Source of the DNA: Spodoptera frugiperda | Taxonomy: Eukaryota; Arthropoda; Insecta; Lepidoptera; Noctuidae | NCBI RefSeq assembly: GCF_023101765.2 | Contig: NC_064225.1 | Coordinates: 8,234,001 to 8,298,000 of the forward strand | DNA length: 64,000 bases | Reading direction: 5' to 3' | Shown: positions 1-11,450 of the stretch, in pieces | Layout of the letters: every line of letters starts with the position of its first letter | Position numbering within the stretch: the stretch's first letter is position 1 | The notes under the pieces: generated by a model | Seen by the model: only the letters and a program-made list of their open reading frames with translations | Databases searched by the model: none | Told to the model about the DNA's origin: nothing | Position numbers and translations under genes: made by a program

Positions 1-351
1 TTTTTTCTTTACCTAACTGACTTTACGCCCGTCAGCGGGCTAAATAGATATTTAATTTTCATACCCCGTCATCATCCCTGTTGTGATTGTGATGCCAATA
101 TTGGTTGAAATGACTGTAAATAAAAGGTGACTCTTATTGAATATTAATAAAATAACCACAAAAATTGTAAAACACCACCTTTCCCGTTCATCTTATTTGT
201 TTTTCCTTCCTTCATTAATTCTAAAACATGGCAGTTAAATCCTTAAAATAACACGCTGAATCATCGCTTGTCAGTCACCACCAGGCGAGATAGTCTCCAA
301 ACGTCGACCAACCACATAAAATAAAACATAAGAAAATCTTTACTCCAAACG
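1..351. other. Non-coding flank with repeat remnant
   Basis: No coding exon is seen. The motif CGTCATCATCCCT near 67-79 recurs near 2645 and near 26804, each time in a similar AT-rich setting, so this is probably an old interspersed repeat. If ETFBKMT has an upstream exon, it is to the left of the window or unrecognised here. Confidence 0.4.
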
Positions 352-627
352 CAACGTCACACCTTTTATCCCCGAAGGGGTAGGCAGAGATGCACATTAC
401 GGCACGTAACGCTATACACCCACTTTTTGCCATTTGTGTTAATAAGTCCCATGTAATAGGGGGTGAGCCTATTGCCATATAATGGGCACAATTCCAGACT
501 CCGTGCTACTACTAAGAAATTTTCGAAAAACCGAAAAAAGCCAGCTAATACTTTGCTCGACCCGGGAATCGAACCCGAGACCCCTTGTCTGGCAGTCGCA
601 CTTGTTCGACCAACAAAGCAGTTATTT
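352..627 (-). repeat. tRNA-derived SINE (family T), near full length
   Basis: Read on the minus strand, the head has a Pol III B-box-like GGGTTCGATTCCCGGGTCG (near 560-580), preceded by GACAAGGGGTCTC. A body follows (CGGTTTTTCGAAAATTTC, AGTAGTAGCACGGAGTCTGG), then a tail ending near a GATAAAAGG motif. Related partial copies are at 20152-20277, 28517-28656, 42499-42582 and 48590-48700. No tRNA acceptor stem is present, so it is a SINE and not a tRNA gene. The family is common in moth genomes as far as I recall. Confidence 0.75.
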
Positions 628-689
628 AATCCTAATGCATATCTAATCACGAACCACCTATTACATCATTTATTTCCTTCTGTTTCCAG

Positions 690-879
690 ATGCAATGTTA
701 AAAGAAGCAGCATCCCTAATAATGAAGCACACGGTGGCGACCCGGCGCCACCTGACTCCGGAGCTGGTGTTGCGGCTGATCACTCCCGAGTGTCCGTTGT
801 GGCGAGCTACTGAACACCAGATACCGTTCAAGGATCCTTTCTGGGCCTTCTACTGGCCTGGAGGACAAGCCACTGCCAG
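690..879 (+). CDS. ETFBKMT: ETFBKMT, first visible coding exon
   Basis: This exon encodes the N-terminal part of the mitochondrial lysine methyltransferase that trimethylates the beta subunit of electron transfer flavoprotein. A polypyrimidine tract and TTTCCAG acceptor end at 689, and the exon closes at a GTAGGA donor (880). The first in-frame Met is at 695. The peptide RRHLTPELVLRLITPECPLW followed by DPFWAFYWPGGQATAR matches the conserved LTPE..LRL.TP and DPYWA.YWPGGQ..SR block that precedes motif I in this family. The last codon is split (AG|A) and joins exactly to the exon at 19318. The exon starts at a clear acceptor with two bases before GCA-ATG, so an upstream exon carrying the mitochondrial presequence may exist outside what I can see. 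The alternative is that Met 695 is the true start. METTL5 was considered and rejected. Confidence 0.9.
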
Positions 880-938
880 GTAGGAGGTTTAGGATGCTTT
901 TCCACGAGAGATGTGCTATGTAGCTATACTATGACTGA

Positions 939-1108
939 TCCGGAGCTGTGGAGTACCTAGCGGGTTTACGGGGGCAGGGGGCTCCGGCTCGAAAAGCAGG
1001 AGAAGGAACGGGGTGGTTCGTCAATAGTCAGTAAGTCTGACACCCCCTCTCGCCTCGCCCAAGGCGGGAGAAGTCATTGGATGATGTTGCCCCGCTCAAA
1101 AAAAAAAC
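939..1108 (+). repeat. Short interspersed repeat, family S
   Basis: It starts at TCCGGAGCTG and carries TAGCGGGTTTA, CCGGCTCGAAAAGCAGGAG, GGAACGGGGTGG, AGTCTGACACC and AAGTCATTGGATGAT, ending in an A-rich tail. Copies with the same two ends lie at 4890-5023 (-), 18208-18376, 21169-21310, 38911-39060 and 62409-62560. A constant 5' start plus a poly-A tail fits a SINE. GGCTCGAAAAG resembles a degenerate Pol III B box. In this window its antisense reading gives meaningless ORFs. Confidence 0.8.
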
Positions 1109-2041
1109 AAAAAATTAAAAAAGGTATGCTATGAAGATGTAATAGCTAAGTTGTGAAACGATATGATCGTTTTCACTGATACCAAGGTATGTAGCTGTGA
1201 AGCTGTGCTAGGAAGATGCCATCCATAGCATACGTCCTTAGCACACATCCATAGCACGTATCCTTCTATATAAAACACGTAATTAGCTTAGCTGAATCTG
1301 TGTTATGCTTTGAATATAATTGATGGAAGCCAAACGCATCCACAACAACGTAGCGCACATCTTTGGTGGAAAGGCATCCTTATAGGCTATGATATGATGA
1401 TAAATAAGGCATTTTTAATGTGAGTCATTTAATGAAATCATTAAGGAAAGATTTTTTGTGAAAAGTTAGTTGTATAATATGTTGTGTAGGTGTATTATTG
1501 AAATATTTTTATTAAGAAGTGTCATTCACATTTTAAAACATTCCGTCCACATCCATTAGAGTCTGACAGTTGAATTAACTTATAAGAAGTCAAGAAAAAT
1601 CTTGCCTACTCACCCCAAAACTTATTCATTTAAACCTTTGCAGAGAGCCCAAATAAGGTGGTACACTTAACATCTTTATTGCTTCAAAAGTTAAAAACCA
1701 TTATTAATCTGCGGATATTACTCTATTAAATCCAGGGCTTAAACAAATTACCTACATACTACCTTCATAAATTCTCACCTCCCCCCACCCCGAAGGACTC
1801 CAGTTCCCAGTACTATGACTCATTGTAACGTTATCCCGGTAACTCCTGGTGACTCATCATGCTCTGTCCCTTTCTACGCTTGCTGTCCTGCTCTTATTCC
1901 TGAACTTCCAAGGACGAGGATTGAGGGGGGGTGAGTAAGCCTGGGAGGTATCCCACCCCCTTGTTACAGTTTCAGGGCTCTATAGCAGGATGAGTCATCG
2001 CTGAATGAACTGGTTTCTGGGTGATACAATTGTGACCTATA
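1109..2041. other. Intron sequence, nothing coding
   Basis: AT-rich intron of ETFBKMT. A diverged repeat near 1815-1875 (TGACTCATCATGCTCTGTCC) has its reverse complement near 12888-12907, so both belong to one unidentified family. Confidence 0.4.
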
Positions 2042-2272
2042 CAGGGTGTAAGCGGAACGCTCCCAAACGTCGCAAACAGGTGATGGTAAAAAACGTGTAT
2101 TATTTTAAAAAAATAAAGAATTCAAAGAATTGTTTATTTTAGGTAATAATAGTTGTAATCTAATGCTAAATGTTAATATGTATAGCATGAATAATACAAA
2201 CACAAAAACGATTAAAATTATAAAAACATAAACAATTTGTGGCGTTTTCGGGAGCGTTCCGCTTACACCCTG
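2042..2272. mobile_element. Small TIR element (MITE), TA/TATA target
   Basis: The ends are inverted: CAGGGTGTAAGCGGAACGCT at the left, and the complement, ending in CACCCTG, at the right. The match covers about 35 bp with few differences. TATA flanks both sides (2038-2041 and 2273-2276), so the duplicated target is TA or TATA. The 231-bp body is AT-rich with no ORF. This is a non-autonomous DNA transposon of Tc1/mariner-like or similar type, and the superfamily is inferred from target and size only. Confidence 0.8.
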
Positions 2273-2689
2273 TATAGTGTTTATCTTTGACCTAGGTATG
2301 TGTTTAATCTGAGCCTTACATAATATATGTATGTGCTCATTCGTTTGAGCAATAATAAACAGAAATTAGCTTCTATTCTTCCAAAACTATGAAGTATGAA
2401 TTCCAAGAATAGCCTAGATTCCTACTAGTCAAATTCAATACTTTTTTTGAAACGTCAATAACGATATTTTCTGTGAAATACTCTATTATGTCATCAGATT
2501 TTTACGTCAAATAGCAGACTTATTTCTAGAAATTTAGCTAGAAAACATCGAAAATTCAGTAGTTCATCAAATTTATGAATAAGAGTGTGATTATTTTTCA
2601 ATATTTTATTGTATTGAAAAATTGTAATAATTTATTGTTGATCCGGTCATCATCCCTATTGTATTGTGAACCTGATTGAAAAAGAGTAA

Positions 2690-2866
2690 TCTATGGAGTT
2701 TCTTGCTCGTTCTTCTCCATAGGAATCTACACTTCGAAACGAGTAAGTAATTTCACTAGAGGCCTAACCGACAGACAGATTTTTTTTTAATATTACAGCA
2801 TTTGCTTTGACGTTCAAAAGTGCCTTTCCGGTCTATTTGAAATAAACAACTTTGACTTTGAATGTG
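2690..2866 (+). repeat. Non-LTR retrotransposon 3' end with TTTGAC tail
   Basis: It contains GGAGTTTCTTGCTCGTTCTT, ACCGACAGACAG, GACGTTCAAAAGTGCC and a tail of TTTGACTTTGA. The same order is seen at 13167-13257 (+) and, better preserved, at 51542-51740 (-), where the tail is several TTTGAC units. These are 5'-truncated copies of one LINE family whose tail is a short tandem repeat and not poly-A. Confidence 0.65.
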
Positions 2867-4039
2867 AATTTCTAATTACATTTTGTGCGATCTTGTAAAA
2901 AATCCGAGAAGGTATTAGGTATTATAGTTCATTTCACGATCACATATGACTTTTCCCTTTAATTTCCTATTAATCTATACTATTAATCAATACCTAGTTG
3001 GGAATTCAAAATAGGTATACCTAGTTGGAAATTCCAACATATATCAAAGTTATTTTACTCTTTTTATACAACATATATCATGTTTGTATGGCCAGAGGTG
3101 CAGCTATGCAAATATTTTGTGTGCCTCACTAAGATCACAATTTTCCTCGTAACAGACGTCACATGGCGACAGAAATGAATAAATTCTTGAAAATACTAAT
3201 AATTTGAGTTCGTTACTCTTATTTATTTTGCATATGACGCATTTAAAGATCGAGTTTGTTTTCTTCTTTTTCTAATAAATCGTCTTAACAATAAAAATAT
3301 CGATGTTATTCAAATTTTATCTATTTAAGATATATGTAGATAGGTATTAAGTCGAATTATTTTCTATTTTTAGATTGTTTGTCTAAGATTTTTGCAGTAT
3401 TTAACTGATATCGTATTAATATTCTAGGCTTTATATGAAGTAATTTTAGATTTATCTAATCAAAAGATTAAACGTTGCGTATCGCCGTCCAAAATTACAC
3501 CTAGGTAATATCTTATCTAGCTTAGCTAGGCGCCATTTGAAGATAACGTCATAAAAAATATCTTAACAATAGAAAATACAGTCGATTCGTCAGTTCACAC
3601 GCTAAAAGGCAACCAAAATAAATAAAACAATCTCACTAATGCGTGTACAATATTAATCAGGATTAAAACAGGTGTTTGAGTATAAGCTGATAAGAATAAT
3701 TACGGTTTACCCGTATCCAATGATACTAAGAAATTATCTTATCAATCATCGCACGACTTGAGTAAATATCACACACTGTACAGGAAAATGCAAGTTTGTA
3801 CTTGCCCGACTACAAATATTAATTATTTATTCATGTGGGCAACACTGCTGTGCTCGGGAGTTTACCGCGCTGCGACTTGTGCACGCGCAGGGGAATTACG
3901 CACATAGTTGAACAAACTGGCAGTGTGGGTTGATAACTTGTAAAGAGAGTGGGTAATTGTATTTATAAATAAACATATTATAAACTTCATTATAATACGT
4001 TTGTATAGCTTTATATCTTAACTACGCTGCTTAATGTTA
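2867..4039. other. Intron sequence, nothing recognised
   Basis: AT-rich intron of ETFBKMT. I found no ORF, tandem repeat or inverted repeat that I can support. Confidence 0.4.
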
Positions 4040-4282
4040 TACATAAGGCCCCCGCCGCACGTTTTTGTTGGTCATAAGCTCAAAAACAACTTATTAGTTT
4101 TTTCTGACACAAGCCTGCCACAACCTCTCAGAACCGCTGCTACTCCTGTAAGCCAGGAGATACTATCTACTGTTGATATAGTAGACAACCATGCAAACAC
4201 CGAAATACTGAACTCAGGGGTTTAAGTTTCAGGGACAAGAATAACTGTCTTGGATCCCGCAACGAAATAAATCAGAAGATAT
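4040..4282 (+). repeat. Interspersed repeat, family C
   Basis: It holds ACTCCTGTAAGCCAGGA, CCATGCAAACACCG, and the shared end TGTCTTGGATCCCGCAACG followed by AAATAAATCAGAAGA. Copies are at 16674-16850 (-) and 38104-38265 (+). All three keep the same order and the same 3' limit, so this is one element family, probably retroposed. The short 63-residue ORF in it is not a gene. Confidence 0.65.
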
Positions 4283-4889
4283 TATTAGAAGAAAAAAAAT
4301 ACTTATTGGTTACTGCCACTGACGCAAACTCTGAAGAAATAAAGCAAAGGACAGTTAAAATATACAAAGATGTTAATAGTATTTGGATGGTCATATCTGG
4401 GATACCTACAAAGTGGTCATGCGTCCAATCTTAATGTCGATGGCGCAAGCAAACTTGTTAGGTACATCGTAACTCAACCAGTCTACAAATTATAAGCTCA
4501 TCTACGTAAGTAACCGGGACATTAATAGCTTGAGACCAGGTTTTAGTACAAGCACATTAATACTGACGCAGAAAGCAAAGTGAACTGTCGTCAGAGGAAA
4601 AATGTCGAATTTCTTAAAAGCAAGTTTATTTATAAACTTAATGGATTGTATCTCGAAAACGGCTTGAACGATTCGGATTAAAGATGTTTGAGGAAAAGAG
4701 ATTATTATTTTAGTGAAAGGTATATTAAGTGCAAGTGACTTACGATTACTGCTATGTTATGTATTTCTATCGTATAATCAGTCTGTTGGATTTAAGACTC
4801 AGTCTAGGAATTTTATATCAAAACATGGTCTTAATACACAGTTATCAGATTAGGATCGCTTATTCATTTCTGGTAACTACTTGTTTTTA

Positions 4890-5023
4890 CTGAGGGGGAA
4901 AATTATCCAATGTCTTCGCCATAGGCGAGGCGAGAGGGAGTGTCAGACTTTTACTGACTAAAAATCGCTTCGTTCCTATCCTTGCTTTTCAAGCCGGAGC
5001 CCCGGTAAACTCGCTAGATAGTC
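4890..5023 (-). repeat. Family S repeat, diverged copy
   Basis: Reverse complement of the family S order: a GAGGGGG end, AGGCGAGGCGAGAGGGAGTGTC, then AAGCCGGAGCCCCGGTAAAC. It lacks the clean poly-A tail and has several substitutions relative to the copy at 939. Confidence 0.7.
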
Positions 5024-5984
5024 CACAAATATATACAGGAGTATAATTTCCACCCATTTATTGTGGAGTCAAATGCCCCAAAACTGTATACCTAAAAAAA
5101 ACCGTTAGATTGATTTGAAACGACTAATAAGATGATCCCAAGGTTGAATAAAGGACTTACTGTTTATACTTAATTGGGTTTCACGGCCATCCGAATACAA
5201 ATTGGCACGATACGAGGAAAACGACAGAGAAAAAGATGATCGTATTGAAATAAATAACACAGGATGGTATTTTAAGAAAGGGTATTAATGTCACCTTATT
5301 GTTAAGGAGAGCTTGGTCGAGATACAGGAACCAGTTTGTTTAATACATCATCCTGTTGGGCGAGTTACTCCGGGGATTTTACGCAGCTGCCCCGGGAACA
5401 AGGGGACTATTTCTGCTAATGTTTGCAATCATTATACTGACTGTAAATAGGTACAATGTGGGGAAGAACAACTAATTTAGGTTATTGTATTATTAATGTT
5501 ATTTACAAACATAATAGTGTTATCTTTTTATGGTTGTCGGGACTAATGTTGAAGTTTGTTTATTTAGAGCTGAACGCGCTAAGCTCTAAAACCATACTAC
5601 TAAATTTATTATAACTAGTTTCGGTAAAATTCTTCGCTCTTTCTACACATAGTTATAGACTTACAAACTACAGTTAAGTAGGAGTAACCGATTTTTCCGA
5701 TTTATACATCACTGATAAAAGGCGAAGGATAACATCACATAATACAGTTAAATCATAATCGTATAAAATTTAAAGTTCGCCTATTGGTAAATGCGAGACT
5801 TGCAAGACTCTTGCTGGGCAACACTACATGACACATAATAAATATATCTAAATTCTATGCAGGAAGTGGATGACTAAATCAAAGACGGAAAGATTGAAAG
5901 AATGACATAATTTTACCGCAAGCTTCTAGATAACTTCTGATAAGGAGAGGAAGATGTTGATAACTATGTTAAATTAGCTTATGC
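5024..5984. other. Intron sequence, nothing recognised
   Basis: No ORF or repeat structure that I can support is visible in this part of the ETFBKMT intron. Confidence 0.35.
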
Positions 5985-6149
5985 AAGCGGCTTCGTCTGC
6001 ATTCCTGGGGCATGAAAAAGTAGCCTATATGTTATTCCTAACTATAATCTACCCCCTTTCCAAATTTCATCTCGATCCCTTCAGCCGTTTTACGTGATGG
6101 TATAACAAACAAACACAATAAACTTTCGCATTAATAATGTTAGTAGGAA
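5985..6149. mobile_element. Helitron-like fragment
   Basis: GGCTTCGTCTGCATTC, AAAAGTAGCCTATATG, ACTATAATCTACC, AAATTTCATCTCGATCC, CAGCCGTTTTACGTGAT and a final CTTTCGCATTAATAAT run in the order I associate with internal and edge sequence of lepidopteran non-autonomous Helitrons. No CTAG end is preserved here, so the limits are approximate. Confidence 0.5.
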
Positions 6150-6353
6150 TCAGTTATGTGACACGCGACCTTACAGTTACATATTATTGAATCGATTACT
6201 CGTAATCTATTGAATCATACCGTGTCAAGTAATAATTGTAAATACATAATTATCTTCCCGGAATGTCCACTGTTACCCAGTAAACATTTCAATAATAAAG
6301 TATACACACATTATATTATGTTACTAGTGTTTGTAGACTTTCCACTAACCTTT

Positions 6354-6558
6354 AATTAAATAGTCAAACGAACTTACCTGTAAGTGAAGTTCGACTGTAA
6401 TTATTCTTGTTGTTGCATTGTCCGAAGATGATTAGGAAAACAGTTGTAGTCTCGGCGTTAGTCCGTGGCGTCACACATAATTTTAAAGATTAAAAGCTTA
6501 AATTTCTGAACGCAGCCATGCACATTGGCAACACTGCGTCTGCAACACTAATTTCATT
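6354..6558 (-). repeat. DIRS terminal inverted repeat (element 3' side)
   Basis: 6404-6558 is the reverse complement of 11451-11609 with only a few differences near the outer end (CCGAAG against CCTCT before ATGATTAGG). The outermost part, 6353-6435, is also complementary to the first half of the internal region at 6641-6723. Confidence 0.85.
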
Positions 6559-6640
6559 AAGTTCATAGCCATTTATTGGTTTTACAACATAGGGTTCATG
6601 TTTATATTTATATAACATGACGGATCTGGGTAGGGTGGGA

Positions 6641-6768
6641 CTAATCATCTTCGGACAATGCAACAACAAGAATAATTACAGTCGAACTTCACTTACAGGT
6701 AAGTTCGTTTGACTATTTAATTATACTTGTTGTTGCATTGTCCTCTATGATTAGGAAAACAGTTGTAG
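6641..6768 (-). repeat. DIRS internal complementary region
   Basis: 6641-6723 is the exact reverse complement of the element's low-coordinate end (6353-6435, 83 bp). 6719-6768 is the exact reverse complement of the high-coordinate end (11560-11609, 50 bp). The two halves share AATTA at the join. This is what a DIRS ICR looks like: it bridges both ends and is thought to template the circular intermediate. Confidence 0.85.
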
Positions 6769-6968
6769 ATGTTCAAAGACCAGTTGTAAAAACAATAAAC
6801 ATTTGTTTAAAAATAACAATCAACAGAGTTATTTTTTAAAAAATATACACTTCTTAATTAAATATATAACTGAACAGTTATATATCTATTAACTGCGTAA
6901 TTCAAACTAATTCCAAATATCATTCACATTGTTGAAGAAAAGGTTCTAAGAAAACTTTTATTAATTAT

Positions 6969-7300
6969 TGGTCTGTTATGAAAAAACTTGCAAAAAATTT
7001 AAGACTCTCCAATCCAAGCAGCCGTTCGTCGTATTTCATCAATACTTCCCCACTTGCTGAAAACTGCTAATGTTGTTGCATGTCGGGTACTGTGTGTTGA
7101 AAATACACTAGTGTCAATTCCACTCTCTTCCATGGCTCTTTTGACCCAACGGCTGATTGTACTGAAGCACACAGCTTTATATGGCTCCTTTGTAGATACA
7201 AATAAGCTAGTACTTTTAAAATCACGTAAACCCTTTGTAACTTTTAAATTGTTGACCACCGCAGTGGCTGGACATACTCCTTTCCTAGCATTAAAGAAAA
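6969..7300 (-). pseudogene. Tyrosine recombinase (YR) fragment of DIRS element
   Basis: The C-terminal half of a DIRS-type recombinase. Visible blocks are LFVSTKEPYKAV, TISRWVKRAMEESGID, the catalytic FSTHSTRHATT (HxxR, near 7078-7101) and SIDEIRRTAAWIGES. A stop follows at 6999-7001. The reading then continues in frame with KFFHNRP (near 6969-6989), where family members have a tyrosine nucleophile in KFY. The nucleophile is therefore replaced here as well as cut off by the stop. Reading remains open upstream of 7259 for some codons, including ARKGVCPAT. The enzyme would have catalysed integration of the circular DNA. This copy cannot do so. Confidence 0.8.
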
Positions 7301-7648
7301 AGATCAGTTATAAAAAGTTGACCCTGTTTGGTCCTAAAGTCTTGATCAATCTATCTTTTACAAATAGATTGATGAATTGATTAATACAGTCTTGTTTAAT
7401 CATTATATTAATAATATTAATCAGGGCTACTGTTTGAGCCCTTTAACCTGTGGCCAACGTTAATAAGGTTTTCTTGGTAACAATCTGCAGATAATTCTTT
7501 CTCTAGAGTATAATTCTTTTCAATATAATCAAGTACAAAGACATATCCCAAGTATTATTATATTATCGCCAACAAACTGTCTTACAGTTTGGCGATTTTT
7601 TGATAATGTGTAAAACTGTATGTACCTTTTGATAAATAAATAAATAAA

Positions 7649-7943
7649 TATTTGGGTTTGGGGGTCTTAATTTAAAAAATCCCTTGAACAATCTTTTGAT
7701 CTAATGATCGGTATCCAAATGTGGTCATATAACTAATGATAGAGCTAATCTTACGGAATTCAAACTATCATATGTTACTAACTGTAACTGTAACTGTAAG
7801 GTATTTGGGTTTGGGGGTCTTAATTTAAAAAATCCCTTGAACAATCTTTTGATCTAATGATCGGTATCCAAATGTGGTCCTATAACTAATGATAGAGCTA
7901 ATCTTACGGAATTCAAATTACCATATGTTACTAACTGTAACTC
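7649..7943. repeat. 153-bp tandem duplication inside DIRS element
   Basis: Two nearly identical units start at 7649 (TATTTGGGTTTGGGGG) and 7802. The first unit ends in extra GTAACT repeats. The few differences (for example GTGGTCATATA against GTGGTCCTATA) show that the duplication happened some time after the element had begun to decay. Confidence 0.9.
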
Positions 7944-8389
7944 TTTCATTGAATCACAAAGTACGGTACTGAAATAACTTCAGTAATGGTAGGCTTAGTA
8001 ATGTTTATATTTATGGATTTAAATACTTAGCCTATGATACTAATGCACATGCATGCATGATTTGCATGATTCAAAGTATCTTTAGATATTGAATTCATCA
8101 AGACAAGAACTGCTTCATCACAAATTCCTAACTCTATGTTTTCCTGATAATGCTTCTACCATCAATACCACTTTCTTATAAAAGGGGTGTAACAATCTGG
8201 AATTATGCAAGATAAGGACTTAGAAGGTAAAAATATAACAGGTTCCTTTAACAATAATCTATTAACATTAACAATAACCACTGAGTGACCCAATGGGGCA
8301 CAACTATTATACCTGTTGCTTTGTCTGTAATTTATTTTCTAGGGTTTTAAGAACCATAGAGAATGGAGGAGAAATAATAAATAAAATAA

Positions 8390-9767
8390 GCTGTATTTAG
8401 TCCAAGGAATGGTGAAAGCATCAACTGCAACAGCTCCTAGGTCTGGTTGCCATGACATATAAGTGCAACACCTTGCATTAGTATATATCAATAACCTTTG
8501 GATTGTTTATATTGCTCAGTTCCCATTTTGTAATGTCTATCTTCCTATCTTCCTTCTAGACTCAAAAAAGCTATCACACTATCTTTAGTGTTTATGTAAT
8601 TAGCATCAAACAATAGTCTTTTAAAATTCACACCATTGCCAAATATTCTTAGAAATCCTATGTAAAAAATTATATTAAATTCCTCCTAATCTATTTATAC
8701 ATATAGGTTACAGCAGTAATATTATCACTATTTCTTCATTTATAAGCAAACATTTTTAAAACAAAAAAAAAGGCAGCTATTCATTCCAGTGAATTTATGT
8801 GAGCCCTAGACTCTTTAATTAGCCTAAATTCTAACTTTAATCATAATTTTATACAGTAATTCTTTTATAAGCTTGGAAAAAACAATAAAAGAATATATTT
8901 CTTTCCTTTTCAGTAATGTTAAGAGTCATATCTATAGTATTGTATAGTAACAATAAAAGTTACAGTTGTAACATCACACTTAACTATTCTCTTTGCTCGG
9001 CTAACTATAAATCCTAATGTTTTTAGTAAATTCACAGTTGCTTGTATGTTTTGTATACACTGTTGTTATAACAATTTTGTTTATGTAACATAATAACATA
9101 GTTGTTTCATATACTTAAAAAAACAAAAAGTCATCTAAATAGATAACTGATATACAACCTCTTTCTCTTAAGAAAACCATCATTGGTTCATGATTTTTGT
9201 GAATGTTGATGGAGCCATACAAAGGCCCAAGAATAAAACATAAGTATTTAACTGATAGTGTTTTCCTTAAAAATAAATCTTAAATATTTCTCACTATCCT
9301 TGTTGATACTTATCATATAACAAGTATATTTCAGATGTAAGATGACAAGAACATCATCTTTTTGTAAAAACTTGCACACTGTTCGGTATTTTCCAATTTG
9401 AAATACTCAGTTTCAACAAAATTATTTAAATTCTTTAAACTTAGAACAAAACGAAAAGTTCCATTGCTCTTTTTAACAAGGAAAATAGGTGAACACAATG
9501 AATCTTTTTACAGGTTTGCAAGTTTGTATTGCTTTCATAGCAAGTACTTAACTGGTTAATTTCTGCGGTGATCTGTAAAGATTCTAGTTCAGAAAACCTA
9601 TCATTTTGAGTACAACTCTGGTATGGTTTACTATGCAAAAGGATTGAATATCCTGCAACCCAACCGAGAATAATTGGATCTTGAGTTAAACTCTGGTGTG
9701 GTTTATCACACAAAGGGGTTGAGTATCCCGCAACCCAACTGAGAATAATTGGATCCTGAGTTATCAA
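8390..9767 (-). pseudogene. DIRS reverse transcriptase / RNase H region
   Basis: Pieces of one polyprotein lie in different minus-strand frames. In order they are: ITQDPIILSWVAGYS (twice, near 9655-9767, a local duplication), then the RT block SPIFLVKKSNGTFRFVLSL (near 9425-9480), LGPLYGS, RERGCISVIYLDDF (YLDD at 9130-9141), and further on the block VAVDAFTIPWTKY (8390-8434). That last block is the VDAF..W motif found after RT in DIRS elements. Frameshifts near 9480 and several stops separate the pieces. The YLDD catalytic pair itself is intact. Confidence 0.8.
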
Positions 9768-9796
9768 GTTTTCAATTATTTAAGTGGTAGTTAAGT

Positions 9797-10206
9797 CTAC
9801 TCACCTGTTGGTTCATTTGCGTTGAGGTTGACTCCTCTTGCTCTCCCTGGTCCTGACTGCTGCTGGTGTTCTGGGTGACGGCCCCCCCTCTTTTTAGCAT
9901 CTGCCTGAGGAGGACCCCGCCAGTTTAAAGCTTTATTATTATTTATTTTAGGAGTACCTGTCTGAGGCACCCATGTACTTCGCTTTGTAGTGAACCTTTT
10001 TGTTTCAGCCACCTCAGTTCTTGACCAGATCTCTTGACTGATCTTGCTGTTCTGATCTCTTCTCCTAGATCTTCACCAAATAGATAGATTTCTGTTCCAG
10101 ATTGCAATAGAAAATCTTTCACATTTTTATTTATAACTGATAACAGGAGGGACTTACGTCTCTTTCTATCTAAATTTATAGTCACAGAGTAGGATTGGAG
10201 CATCAT
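9797..10206 (-). pseudogene. DIRS gag-like region, frameshifted
   Basis: Two overlapping minus-strand frames carry a continuous gag-like protein: first a helical segment with DRKRRKSLLLSVINKNVKDF and IYLFGEDLGEEI (9943-10206), then a basic, Q/G/R-rich C-terminal part containing RGGRHPEHQQQSGPGRARG (9797-10012). The frame change in the overlap is probably a mutation. The position directly 5' of RT fits gag. The assignment is by position and composition plus the LFG..L motif, not by a search. Confidence 0.6.
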
Positions 10207-10856
10207 TCAGTATTCTAATGATATCCATCTATGTCCTTAATTATCTCTCATGCACATTTGAAGACATGAACCCAGACATGCCAAGGCTGTTGAGGTTTGT
10301 TTCTGTTTTGTTTGTATCATTTGGTCACACTTCTGGGATTATTAATCATTGATTGTAGTGCTTACCTCCGGGTTTAACAAAAGATGCACCATTAATTTCA
10401 TGTTGGAGAACGGTGAATTTTCATCAGTATGCCATTCCCCCAATCACCTTTGTGCTATTTGTTTGTGTAACTCTCCTCCTACTCTCACCAGCTGTGACTT
10501 CACACCTTATATGTCTATTACCTGAGGATCCAACATCTCTTCATGTGGTAAGACTTCAGGTAATTCTCATAAAGATTCTATATTTTCCACATTTACATCT
10601 TGTTGTACAATGTACATATGTATCATTTTGTTGAGCATTGCTCAATTCTATGCATTCATTATCCGGAGGGACATTTTCAATGTCTTCCTCCATGTAGTGT
10701 GATAATGTTAATGGTGTCTTTCCAGTTTCTGGAAGTAAAACACAATGCAAGCTGTGCTTATGGTACAGCATGTGGCTTATGGTACAGCATGTGGCTTTCG
10801 CCACATCACAATATAACCATGTAAGTTCCCGCAGAACTTCCCTTGAAGGTTATAAA

Positions 10857-10978
10857 GACTCAACCGCGTGTGCTCCCACAGAACACCCCAGAGGTTGATT
10901 ATTTGATAGCTTAGCAAGACTCAACCGCGTGTGCTCCCACAGAACACCCCAGAGGTTGATTATTTGATAACTTAGCCA
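10857..10978. repeat. 61-bp tandem duplication
   Basis: GACTCAACCGCGTGTGCTCC begins at 10857 and again at 10918. The two 61-bp units differ at few positions. A third, diverged relative appears to follow (GTACGCCCCCGCAGGACGTCC). It lies in the 5' part of the DIRS element. Confidence 0.85.
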
Positions 10979-11450
10979 TTGTAGACCACGTACGCCCCCG
11001 CAGGACGTCCCACAGGTCAGGCCAGTTCTTGCTAGAAAATAACCGGCCTTGTAAATGCTCGTGCGATTCCTTGTACATAAGTATCTATCGCGCATGAAAT
11101 AGCAAAATGTCGCCGCGTCCTTTACATACACATGCAAAGCGCAAGACGCCCAGGCACAAAAGTAAAAACACACGTTCTTTAAACGGTGTAGCGTTAAATG
11201 TTTTGCTGCATAGCGAAGCTATAAACTTTGTTGCAAACTTGCAAAAGATGAAAGGCCGGCCATTTTCGTACCATCATCGCTCGAATCGGAGCTCAAAAGT
11301 TCCTTTTCAAGTTTCTTCAATTTCTTCAGCAGTTTTAGATCTTGACTCCGACTTTATCTTTCCCATATTACAGTTTTAGAAACACTTATTTTAACTAAAA
11401 AATGGTAAAAAGGTGGGAAAACGTGACGCCGTTACGTGACATAAAATCCG

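Noticed and set aside
540..600. tRNA gene suggested by GGGTTCGATTCCCGGG (also at 28540-28590 and 42510-42575)
   Set aside because: Only the B-box region is tRNA-like. No acceptor or anticodon arms fold, so these are SINE heads.
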